The notes beneath the pieces were generated by a model that worked only from the letters and a program-made list of their open reading frames with translations, was not told the DNA's origin and searched no databases. Made by a program: the position numbers and the translations under genes. Shown here piece after piece: positions 1 through 5,219 of a stretch of DNA of 5,219 nucleotides. Location: positions 1 to 5,219 of the forward strand of contig JABGOT010000136.1 of NCBI GenBank assembly GCA_018648985.1, given 5' to 3'. Each line of letters starts with the position of its first letter. The stretch's first letter is position 1. The stretch comes from Candidatus Ruthturnera sp. (GTDB taxonomy: Bacteria; Pseudomonadota; Gammaproteobacteria; PS1; Pseudothioglobaceae).

Positions 1-268
1 GCAACTTGTTAAAGAGTTTAAAGACCCTTCAATTCGTGAAAAACGTGTTGCAGCGCAAGATGCTAGAGCAGCAGCAATAGCGGCTAAATTAGCAGCTGAA
101 GCAAAAGCAAAAGCAGACGAAGAAGCAAAAGCTGAAGCTGAGGCAAAAGCGGCAGAAGCAGCAGAAGCTAAGGCAGCAGCCGAAGCCGAAGCTGCTTCTG
201 CAGCTGTTGAGGCAGAAGCAGAAGACGCGGCTGAAGAGTCAACAGAAGAGGAAAAAGCTGCTGAGTAA
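1..268 (+). CDS. rpsP: Small-subunit ribosomal protein S16, C-terminal part with a long Ala/Glu/Lys-rich tail (5' end outside window)
   Basis: The reading frame is open from the window edge (first full codon at 2) to TAA at 266-268, giving 88 residues. It begins QLVKEFKDPSIREKR, which fits the last helix of S16 (E. coli has RVAALIKEVNKAA there). About 70 residues follow made almost only of Ala, Glu and Lys, ending in an acidic stretch (EESTEEEKAAE). S16 binds 16S rRNA and is needed for 30S assembly. The assignment rests largely on position: rpsP directly precedes rimM in the widespread rpsP-rimM-trmD-rplS operon. Gammaproteobacterial S16 is usually about 80-90 residues, so this one would be near 150. 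Similar Ala/Glu tails occur on S16 of some other phyla, notably Bacteroidetes. The tail looks disordered or helical, with no catalytic motif. The stop overlaps the probable rimM start, suggesting translational coupling. The S16 core lies outside the window, so another protein cannot be fully excluded. Confidence 0.72.
   Translation, partial: QLVKEFKDPSIREKRVAAQDARAAAIAAKLAAEAKAKADEEAKAEAEAKAAEAAEAKAAAEAEAASAAVEAEAEDAAEESTEEEKAAE
68..250 (+). repeat. Low-complexity imperfect GCA/GAA/GCT codon repeat in the rpsP tail
   Basis: The DNA is an imperfect triplet array, mainly GCA, GCT, GAA and AAA codons, encoding runs such as AEAKAKADEEAKAEAEAK. It is purine-rich on the plus strand. No unit longer than a few codons repeats exactly, so it is a degenerate low-complexity tract rather than a clean tandem array. 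Such tracts can change length by slippage. The +1 frame is also open across its last 60 bases (from 207) and reads there as a basic peptide (Lys/Arg/Gln-rich), the expected shadow of GCA/GAA codons. Confidence 0.7.
247..252 (+). promoter_or_regulatory. Probable Shine-Dalgarno site for rimM inside the end of rpsP
   Basis: AGAGGA at 247-252 lies 8 bases before CTG 261 and 5 bases before CTG 258, good spacing for a start at the rpsP/rimM junction. It sits inside rpsP codons, so ribosomes finishing rpsP at 268 would already be at the site. It is the main reason for preferring the CTG start over TTG 207 or TTG 303. Confidence 0.45.
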
Positions 269-785
269 TTCAACAGCAACCACTTCTAGTCCTAAAAGGC
301 TGTTGGTCGGTAAGATCAATGGCCTTTTTGGCGTTCAGGGCTGGGTGAAAATATTTTCACACACCCATCCTAGAAAAAATATCCTATCTTATCAACCTTG
401 GCATATCAAGGTAGATGGCCAGTGGCAAACGCTAAATATTGTTAAGGGGCGAGAGCAGGGCAAAACTATTGTTGCCCAGCTTAAAGATATTAATGATCGT
501 GATCAGGCCAAGTCAATGATTGGTATTGATTTGTACATTGAAAAATCACAACTACCAAAATTACCTAAAGGTAAGCATTATTGGGAAGATTTGATTGGGC
601 TGGAAGTCATCAACCAAAACAACGTTGTTCTTGGAAAGGTTTTGAATTTAGTAGATACAGGCGCTAATAATGTCTTGGTGGTTAACGGCAAAAAAGAACA
701 TTGGGTGCCGTATATCGAGCCATTTTTAATTTCAGTTGATATTGATAAACAACAAATTCTTGTTGATTGGGATGAAGATTTTTAA
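261..785 (+). CDS. rimM: Ribosome maturation factor RimM (16S rRNA processing protein)
   Basis: RimM binds S19 in the head of the 30S subunit and helps late 16S rRNA processing and head assembly in the cytoplasm. From CTG 261 the product has 174 residues, close to the usual 165-185. The N-terminal RimM barrel starts at VGKINGLFGVQGWVKIFS (about 16-33). The family signature HYWEDLIG is at 106-113 and opens the PRC-barrel domain. The protein ends in VDWDEDF, typical of complete RimM. There is no in-frame ATG before the conserved domain. The choices are TTG 207 (192 residues with a basic leader read from the rpsP tail), CTG 258 or 261, and TTG 303 (starts right at VGKI with a poorly placed ribosome site). 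I chose CTG 261: AGAGGA lies 8 bases upstream, the N-terminus reads MSNSTATT, and the start overlaps the rpsP stop by 8 bases. Function is very secure; the start is uncertain. Confidence 0.93.
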   Translation: MSNSTATTSSPKRLLVGKINGLFGVQGWVKIFSHTHPRKNILSYQPWHIKVDGQWQTLNIVKGREQGKTIVAQLKDINDRDQAKSMIGIDLYIEKSQLPKLPKGKHYWEDLIGLEVINQNNVVLGKVLNLVDTGANNVLVVNGKKEHWVPYIEPFLISVDIDKQQILVDWDEDF

Positions 786-804
786 AGATTGTAGAATAGC
801 ATAC

Positions 805-836
805 AATAAAAAACCCGCAACTGCGGGTTTTTTATT
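805..836. terminator. Bidirectional intrinsic terminator between rimM and the BicA-like gene
   Basis: A perfect 14-bp inverted repeat (805-818 with 823-836) has a four-base AACT loop. The core is CCCGC/GCGGG, flanked by six A on the left and six T on the right. The GC core followed by a T run works on the plus strand for rpsP-rimM. The mirror arrangement gives a U run on the minus strand for the convergent SulP gene ending at 850. The stop of rimM is 19 bases upstream. Confidence 0.92.
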
Positions 837-849
837 AATAACGAGCTGC

Positions 850-2454
850 CTAACTTAACAAAGATTTGTCAATGCCAACATTCTCTAAGAAATGCCTAAC
901 TTTGATGTTGGCGCCAACAATAGTAATGTCAGCTGATTTTTCAATACAAATATTACAAATTTCAGCAATACCACGCGAAGTAGTGTAATCAATCACCGGT
1001 ACGTTTGATAAATCTAAGATTGCTCTATCATAGTTAGTCTTGGTTGAAAAATCTCTAACAATGCCTTTGGCTGAGCCAAAACTCATTGGGCCATTAAGCT
1101 GGTAAAACAAGGTGTTACCAGCACGAATTAACTCTTGATGTGCTTCATCCAAATGCGAAGCATCTTCAATGGTTTGCACAGAAACAATACTGGCTAATTG
1201 TACGTCTGTCATTCTTTGTAAGAAGATTAAGCTTGCCATTACCAGGCCAACACCTACGGCAGCCATTAGATTGTAAAGTACAGTAATACCCAGTACAACA
1301 ATCATAATAAGCGCACCAGACTTTGGCGCTGAAACCAAGCTTTTTAAGTATTCCCAGTCAATAATATCAGTACCAACTTTCACTAAGATTGCGCCTAATA
1401 CTGCTAATGGAATTGCTTGCGCATATTGCGCACCACCCAAGACGATTGCAAGCAGTAAAACAGCATGCAACGCACCAGAAATTGGCGTTAAACCACCAGC
1501 TTTAACATTGGTCATAGTGCGCATGGTTGCGCCTGCGCCTGGCAAACCACCAAATAAACCTGATACAGTATTACCAATACCTTGGCCAATTAATTCACGA
1601 TCTGATTTATGGTGTGTACGGGTGATTTCATCAGACACTAAAGAAGTCAACAGTGAGTCAATTGAACCCAAGATAGCTAGCATCATGCCCGAGGCAGCCA
1701 TGTCAAAAATAATACTCGCCTCCCAAACTGGCATTTGGAATGAAGGCAACCCTGTTGGGATCTCACCCAGAATCATGTTATTTAACGGCTCTGCTTCAGA
1801 TGAGAAAAACTCAGGAAAGAAGAATAGGATTAAAGTACCTGTAATCAATGCAAACAAGGGTGAAGGGATAAATTTACCAATTTTCTTAGGTAGTAAATAA
1901 ACAACTGCTAACGTAATAAGTGCAATGGTTATAGCGCCGGTATTTGCAAAATAGCTTTCAACATTACTTAATTGAGAAAAAATCCCCATGGTTGAGCCTT
2001 TGATTTCGTACAAGCCCAGCACTTGTGGAATTTGTAAAATAATAATAATGACGCCAATGCCGGTCATAAAGCCAGAGGTTACTGGGTGAGGCATTAGATT
2101 GATGAAGCGGCCAAGTCTTAAAACACCAAAGCCAATCTGGAACAAACCACCCAAAACTACAGTGGTAAAGGCAATAGCTAAACCCGTCTCCGGAAACATG
2201 GCGATGTATTTAGTTACAATCAGTGCCATGACCACTGTCATCGGGCCAGTCGGGCCAGAAACTTGAGCACCTGTGCCACCAAATAAAGCCGCAAAGAAGC
2301 CGGTAATGATTGCACCGTATAAGCCTGCAATTGCACCTGCACCCGAAGCTAAACCCATGGCAATAGCAAATGGTAGTGCTACTACACCTGCTGTAATACC
2401 GCCGGTAATATCGCCACGGACATTGTTAAAGTGTAGATTTTCAATTAATTTCAT
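850..2454 (-). CDS. BicA-like SulP family anion transporter with C-terminal STAS domain (probable Na+-dependent bicarbonate uptake)
   Basis: A 534-residue inner-membrane protein of the SulP/SLC26 family. About residues 12-410 form the hydrophobic transport domain (14 segments in this family) and about 415-534 the cytoplasmic STAS domain. It resembles cyanobacterial BicA from the first residues: MKLIENLHFNNVRGDITGG, the FFAALFGGT segment, and EPTGPMTVVM-like SGPTGPMTVVM at 66-76. Residues known for Na+/bicarbonate binding in BicA appear kept: Thr69, Asp266 and Thr270 (GSIDSLLTS), and Ala309-Thr310 (GAGATMRT). KSDRELIGQGIGN at 283-295 is also BicA-like. Substrate is inferred from this likeness; other anions are possible. 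In the STAS domain the usual D-S/T-S-G site reads IDYTTSRG (488-495). Start: ATG at 2454 with AAGGA six bases upstream. A longer reading to GTG 2535 would cover the promoter, and its extra 27 residues look unrelated to BicA. It diverges from the second SulP gene and converges on rimM with a shared terminator. Confidence 0.9.
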   Translation of the reverse strand: MKLIENLHFNNVRGDITGGITAGVVALPFAIAMGLASGAGAIAGLYGAIITGFFAALFGGTGAQVSGPTGPMTVVMALIVTKYIAMFPETGLAIAFTTVVLGGLFQIGFGVLRLGRFINLMPHPVTSGFMTGIGVIIIILQIPQVLGLYEIKGSTMGIFSQLSNVESYFANTGAITIALITLAVVYLLPKKIGKFIPSPLFALITGTLILFFFPEFFSSEAEPLNNMILGEIPTGLPSFQMPVWEASIIFDMAASGMMLAILGSIDSLLTSLVSDEITRTHHKSDRELIGQGIGNTVSGLFGGLPGAGATMRTMTNVKAGGLTPISGALHAVLLLAIVLGGAQYAQAIPLAVLGAILVKVGTDIIDWEYLKSLVSAPKSGALIMIVVLGITVLYNLMAAVGVGLVMASLIFLQRMTDVQLASIVSVQTIEDASHLDEAHQELIRAGNTLFYQLNGPMSFGSAKGIVRDFSTKTNYDRAILDLSNVPVIDYTTSRGIAEICNICIEKSADITIVGANIKVRHFLENVGIDKSLLS

Positions 2455-2460
2455 GGTGCA

Positions 2461-2465
2461 TCCTT
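2461..2465 (-). promoter_or_regulatory. Ribosome binding site fixing the start of the BicA-like gene
   Basis: On the minus strand AAGGA is followed by six bases (TGCACC) and ATG 2454. This favours MKLIENL as the true N-terminus over the longer reading from GTG 2535. Confidence 0.75.
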
Positions 2466-2518
2466 GTTGATGATTAAGAGCTGTAGTTAAGAATTTTGCC
2501 GAAAAAGGCAAGTGAAGT

Positions 2519-2547
2519 ATTATACAAAATAACACCCATTAAATGGG
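2519..2547 (-). promoter_or_regulatory. Promoter of the BicA-like gene (perfect -10, non-consensus -35)
   Basis: A perfect TATAAT lies on the minus strand at 2524-2519. Transcription would begin near 2512, giving a leader of about 58 bases to ATG 2454. With a 17-bp spacer the -35 hexamer is CCCATT (2547-2542), unlike TTGACA, which hints that an activator is needed. That hexamer is one arm of the palindrome at 2532-2550. The early leader could form a small hairpin (TTGCC/GGCAA, 2496-2511). The call rests on sequence only. Confidence 0.55.
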
Positions 2548-2550
2548 GGT
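2532..2550. promoter_or_regulatory. Palindromic candidate operator shared by the two divergent SulP promoters
   Basis: CCCATT-A-AATGGG is a perfect 6-bp inverted repeat around position 2541. It extends to 9-bp arms with one mismatch (ACACCCATT / AATGGGGGT). Its centre is exactly midway between the two TATAAT boxes (2519-2524 minus, 2558-2563 plus), and the arms occupy the -35 position of both promoters. This suits a dimeric regulator acting on both genes. As RNA, the perfect stem is short, has a one-base loop and lacks a clean U tract, so a terminator is unlikely. The regulator is not in the window. Confidence 0.55.
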
Positions 2551-2563
2551 ATTATTATATAAT
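2535..2563 (+). promoter_or_regulatory. Promoter of the sulfate-permease-like SulP gene (perfect -10, non-consensus -35)
   Basis: A perfect TATAAT lies at 2558-2563 with an AT-rich surround. The expected transcription start is near 2570, leaving a leader of about 56 bases to ATG 2626. At 17-bp spacing the -35 hexamer is CCCATT (2535-2540), the same word as on the other strand. A weaker alternative is TTGCCG (2496-2501) with TATTAT (2518-2523), 16 bp apart. Confidence 0.55.
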
Positions 2564-2625
2564 ATATCGCTTATATTCTTCTAACTCGTCTGTAGTTGGA
2601 TCTTTTAAATTAACTGGAAGTACAA

Positions 2626-4383
2626 ATGGATAAGATTGCAAAGTTTCTGCCTTTTTTAGCTTGGATTCATGAAATTAAAGACAAAGAAATATTAAAAGCA
2701 GATTTGGTTGCGGGCTTAACCGTTGCACTGGTATTAGTGCCACAATCAATGGCTTATGCGCAATTGGCAGGCCTTGCACCACAATATGGTTTATACGCTT
2801 CATTCTTGCCGGTAATGATTGCAGCATTGATGGGTTCGTCTCGTCAGTTAGGCACAGGCCCTGTTGCCGTTGTATCTTTATTAACAGCAGCAGCAATTCC
2901 AACCATTATTCCAGCAGGCGCTGACATGGTGACTTACGCAGCTTACGCCTCATTATTGGCATTTTTAGTGGGTATATTTCAGTTTGCTTTAGGTGCACTA
3001 AAGCTTGGTATGGTGATTAACTTTTTGTCGCATCCTGTGGTAGTTGGCTTTACCAACGCAGCTGCGATTATTATTGGAACATCACAACTAAACAAAGTGT
3101 TTGGTGTTGACAAGGGTTTGGGCGAGCATACTTACGAGCAAGTATGGGGTACATTAGTTAATGCTACTCAATTTACAAATAGCTGGACTTTATTTGCTGC
3201 AATTGTTGCTTTCGCCATTATGATCGGTGTTAAAAAATATGCACCAAAATTACCAGGTGTTTTATTAGCGGTAGTGGTGACAACAATAATCTCTTGGGCA
3301 ATGAGTTTTGGCTCTCCTGTAGCAGATGGTGGTCTTGGCGGTGCGATTGTTGGTTCTATTCCAGAAGGCTTGCCAGCAATGATTATGCCAAATTTTGACT
3401 TCTCTATTATCAACCAAATGGTTATTACGGCTATTACCATTGGCCTTATTGGTTTTATGGAAGCTATCTCTATTGCTAAGGCTATGGCGGCGCAAACCAA
3501 ACAACGTCTTGATGCGGACCAAGAATTAATGGGCCAAGGCTTAGCAAATGTTGTTTCTAGCTTTTTCCAAGGTTACGCAGTGTCAGGCTCATTCTCGCGT
3601 TCGGCAGTTAATATCTCAGCAGGTGCAGTTACAGGCTTCTCTTCTGTGGTCACTGCAGTTATTGTCGGTATTACTTTATTGTGGTTAACACCTTTGTTGT
3701 ATCACTTGCCTCAAGCAACTTTGGCAGCTGTTATTATTATGGCCGTTATTAATTTAATTAAATTTGCACCGATTGTTCACGCCTGGAAAGTTGAAAAGCA
3801 TGATGCGATTGTCGCAGTTGCATCATTTGTATTGACGCTATTATTTGCACCGCATCTTGAAAATGGCATTGTAATCGGCGTGATTTTGTCATTGGTGCTA
3901 TTCTTGTATCGCACGATGGAGCCAAGATTTACTGAGCTATCTGCACATGATGGATCGTCAATGTTTGTTAACGCACTAGACAACAAACTAGACCGTTGTG
4001 AAGTGGTTTCAATTGTTAAATATTCTGGTTCACTTTACTTTGCTAATGCAGGTTACTTTGAAGATAAAATCTTAAAACTAATTGCTGATAAACACGAGTG
4101 TTTAAAGTACATTATTGTTGATATGGCTGGTATTAATCAAATTGATGCATCTGGAGAAGATACTCTATCAGGGCTTTTAGATCGTTGTTCTGCTGGTGGC
4201 GTGGAAATCTTATTTGCTCGTACCGAGGGAATTGAAAGAGTACTTAAACGTTCAGGCTTTATGGACAAATATGGTGAAGATCGTTTTTATGAGCGTCGTA
4301 CCGATGCACTTCGTTTTGCTTGGAAAGAATTAGGCGATGAAGAGGCTGCATCACATAGCCCTCTAAAACACTTGATTTCCTAA
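2626..4383 (+). CDS. SulP family sulfate-permease-like anion transporter with C-terminal STAS domain
   Basis: A 585-residue inner-membrane protein of the SulP/SLC26 family. The membrane domain spans about 22-430. It has the VPQSMAYAQLAGL segment (38-50), a close match to the SulP signature (PQYGLYAS at 52-59 through GSSRQ), GTGPVAVVS (76-84), GFMEAISIAKAMA with Glu279, and the SGSFSRSAVN loop (320-329). The STAS domain covers about 455-570, with IVDMAGINQIDASGEDTL at 497-514 keeping the D-A-S-G form of the anti-sigma-antagonist fold. This layout is typical of bacterial sulfate permeases. In plant and bacterial relatives a Glu at the 279 position is linked to proton coupling, so H+/sulfate symport is the usual inference. 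Sulfate export, bicarbonate or dicarboxylate transport remain possible, since the family is promiscuous. Start: ATG 2626 with GGAAG five bases upstream. It is divergent from the BicA-like gene and shares its control region. It is complete with no frame damage. Confidence 0.92.
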   Translation: MDKIAKFLPFLAWIHEIKDKEILKADLVAGLTVALVLVPQSMAYAQLAGLAPQYGLYASFLPVMIAALMGSSRQLGTGPVAVVSLLTAAAIPTIIPAGADMVTYAAYASLLAFLVGIFQFALGALKLGMVINFLSHPVVVGFTNAAAIIIGTSQLNKVFGVDKGLGEHTYEQVWGTLVNATQFTNSWTLFAAIVAFAIMIGVKKYAPKLPGVLLAVVVTTIISWAMSFGSPVADGGLGGAIVGSIPEGLPAMIMPNFDFSIINQMVITAITIGLIGFMEAISIAKAMAAQTKQRLDADQELMGQGLANVVSSFFQGYAVSGSFSRSAVNISAGAVTGFSSVVTAVIVGITLLWLTPLLYHLPQATLAAVIIMAVINLIKFAPIVHAWKVEKHDAIVAVASFVLTLLFAPHLENGIVIGVILSLVLFLYRTMEPRFTELSAHDGSSMFVNALDNKLDRCEVVSIVKYSGSLYFANAGYFEDKILKLIADKHECLKYIIVDMAGINQIDASGEDTLSGLLDRCSAGGVEILFARTEGIERVLKRSGFMDKYGEDRFYERRTDALRFAWKELGDEEAASHSPLKHLIS

Positions 4384-4405
4384 GATTTATTGTCGAAATT
4401 AAAAT

Positions 4406-4435
4406 AAAATACCCGGGCCAAAACCCGGGTCTTTT
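4406..4435. terminator. Bidirectional intrinsic terminator between the second SulP gene and truA
   Basis: ACCCGGG (4411-4417) pairs with CCCGGGT (4424-4430) around a CCAAAA loop. After one mismatch (T4410/C4431), AAAA at 4406-4409 pairs with TTTT at 4432-4435. The plus strand gives a short U run after the stem. The minus strand gives a longer T-rich tail (ATTTTATTTT) for truA. It lies 22 bases after the SulP stop and 17 bases after the truA stop, as expected for two convergent genes sharing one terminator. Confidence 0.9.
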
Positions 4436-4452
4436 GCATTACGAATTATTGA

Positions 4453-5196
4453 TTATAGATTTTTGTAGAAGGCTTTTACGAAGTACAACCCTTGTGGTTC
4501 AGCAGTAGCACCCGCGCGTTTTCTATCTTTCGCATCTAACACTTCTTTAACCCATTCAACCGATTTTTCGCCTCTACCAACCTTGAGTAGCGTGCCTACG
4601 ATATTACGCACCATGTGGTGCAAGAAAGCGTTGGCTTTAATATCTAATAATATTTCATCTCCGGTCTGGGTTAAGCGAATGAATTCAATGGTTTTTACGG
4701 GGGATTTTGCCTGGCACAAACTCCCTCTAAAGCTAGAAAAATCATGTTCACCCAGCAAATATTCAGCAGCTTGCTTCATGGCGGCTATATCCAACGATCT
4801 CGGTTCCCACAACGTATATGCAGCCACCAATGCAGAGCGTACTGGTGTATTGTGGATTTTGTAGTGGTATTGTCTGGCATGGGCGTTGAAACGCGCATGA
4901 AAATCATCACTCACTCGCTTAACCCATTTAAAGTTGACATCGTAAGGTAGGTTAACATTACCACCAAACAACCAGGCTTTATCTTCTCGAGCCACATCGG
5001 TTTCAAAATGAATTACCTGTTCTAAAGCATGGACGCCAGCATCGGTTCTGCCAGAGCAAAATACACGAATTGGTTGGTCAGCAATACTCGACAATGATTC
5101 TTCAACCACTTGTTGAACCGTTCGAATGCCAGATTTTTGCAACTGCCAACCATGGAAGTCTGTACCTAAGTACTCAACACCGAGTGCTAATTTCAT
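4453..5196 (-). CDS. truA: tRNA pseudouridine(38-40) synthase TruA
   Basis: TruA converts uridines 38, 39 and 40 in the tRNA anticodon arm to pseudouridine in the cytoplasm, which supports decoding accuracy. The product has 247 residues, somewhat shorter than the E. coli enzyme (about 270) but with all landmarks. They are YLGTDFHGWQ at 9-18; the catalytic loop GRTDAGVHA at 49-57 with nucleophile Asp52; FHARFNAHARQYHY at 99-112 with the active-site Tyr110; GEHDFSSF at 149-156; the C-terminal ANAFLHHMVRNIVGTLL at 188-204; and AGATAEPQGLYF at 228-239. ATG 5196 gives a family-typical N-terminus (MKLALGVEYLG). A weak AGAG site lies four to five bases upstream. All three upstream minus-strand frames meet a stop within the 23 bases left, so the neighbour cannot be identified. 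It converges on the SulP gene with a shared terminator. Confidence 0.98.
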   Translation of the reverse strand: MKLALGVEYLGTDFHGWQLQKSGIRTVQQVVEESLSSIADQPIRVFCSGRTDAGVHALEQVIHFETDVAREDKAWLFGGNVNLPYDVNFKWVKRVSDDFHARFNAHARQYHYKIHNTPVRSALVAAYTLWEPRSLDIAAMKQAAEYLLGEHDFSSFRGSLCQAKSPVKTIEFIRLTQTGDEILLDIKANAFLHHMVRNIVGTLLKVGRGEKSVEWVKEVLDAKDRKRAGATAEPQGLYFVKAFYKNL

Positions 5197-5219
5197 AAAT
5201 CTCTAACCAACCCTAATTA

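Noticed and set aside
246..270. Programmed frameshift joining rpsP and rimM into a fusion
   Set aside because: Joining would need a +1 shift. The A run (252-256) is only five bases and gives no standard slippery heptamer; overlap with re-initiation explains the layout more simply.
1508..1900. Plus-strand open frame opposite the BicA-like gene
   Set aside because: It lies wholly antisense to a strongly conserved gene, shows no family motif, and is the expected shadow of hydrophobic coding sequence.
2496..2511. TTGCC/GGCAA hairpin as a riboswitch or attenuator in the BicA-like leader
   Set aside because: The stem is only 5 bp, no U tract follows, and the leader is too short for a known riboswitch. 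It may at most be a 5'-end stabilising hairpin.
2455..2535. N-terminal extension of the BicA-like protein by 27 residues from GTG 2535
   Set aside because: It would cover the -10 box and likely transcription start, has no homology to BicA N-termini, and ATG 2454 has a good ribosome site with the family-typical MKLIENLHF start.
2481..2597. Direct repeat CTGTAGTT at 2481-2488 and 2590-2597
   Set aside because: Eight bases in an AT-rich 171-base region can recur by chance, and the copies are not symmetric about the promoter centre.
3168..3522. Two overlapping minus-strand open frames opposite the second SulP gene
   Set aside because: They overlap each other in different frames inside a secure gene, with no ribosome site or recognisable protein.
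4583..4950. Plus-strand open frames opposite truA
   Set aside because: Antisense to the conserved TruA core, with no independent support.
5197..5219. End of an upstream gene overlapping the truA ATG
   Set aside because: The frame ending in TGA over the ATG has a TAA at the window edge, and the remaining bases cannot identify a neighbour.

Overview
The window is ordinary, moderately AT-rich, gene-dense bacterial chromosome. It holds five protein genes, separated or ended by compact intrinsic terminators. I see no tRNA, rRNA, CRISPR array, transposase or phage gene. RimM and TruA look gammaproteobacterial (RimM ends in the VDWD(E/P)xF form). A BicA-like bicarbonate transporter beside a sulfate-permease-like SulP protein would suit a marine, carbon-fixing or sulfur-oxidising gammaproteobacterium of the Thioglobus/SUP05 kind. 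That assignment is an inference from gene content, not a taxonomic result.

Region by region: (1) 1-785, plus strand, carries the 3' end of a gene placed as rpsP (ribosomal protein S16) with a long Ala/Glu/Lys-rich tail, followed by rimM (16S rRNA processing factor). rimM has no ATG and probably starts at a CTG overlapping the rpsP stop. A strong hairpin at 805-836 follows, where the classical operon would continue into trmD and rplS. (2) 850-2454, minus strand, encodes a BicA-like SulP transporter with a C-terminal STAS domain. (3) 2455-2625 is a divergent control region. Two perfect TATAAT boxes, one per strand, lie at equal distances from a CCCATT-A-AATGGG palindrome that fills the -35 position of both promoters. 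(4) 2626-4383, plus strand, encodes a second SulP transporter with STAS domain, of the sulfate-permease type. (5) 4406-4435 is a bidirectional terminator. (6) 4453-5196, minus strand, is truA (tRNA pseudouridine synthase), complete.

How the parts fit: rpsP/rimM and truA are translation housekeeping genes flanking a self-contained transporter module. The module is two divergent anion transporters sharing one control region and closed at each end by a hairpin that can act in both directions. The two paralogues differ at the residue expected to define ion coupling (Asp in the BicA-like protein, Glu in the other). A plausible reading is co-controlled bicarbonate uptake and sulfate (or other anion) transport. 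The most notable items are the symmetric divergent promoter, the paired SulP genes, the ATG-less rimM overlapping a low-complexity S16 tail, and the interrupted rpsP-rimM-trmD-rplS order. I found no clear evidence of a wholly new system.
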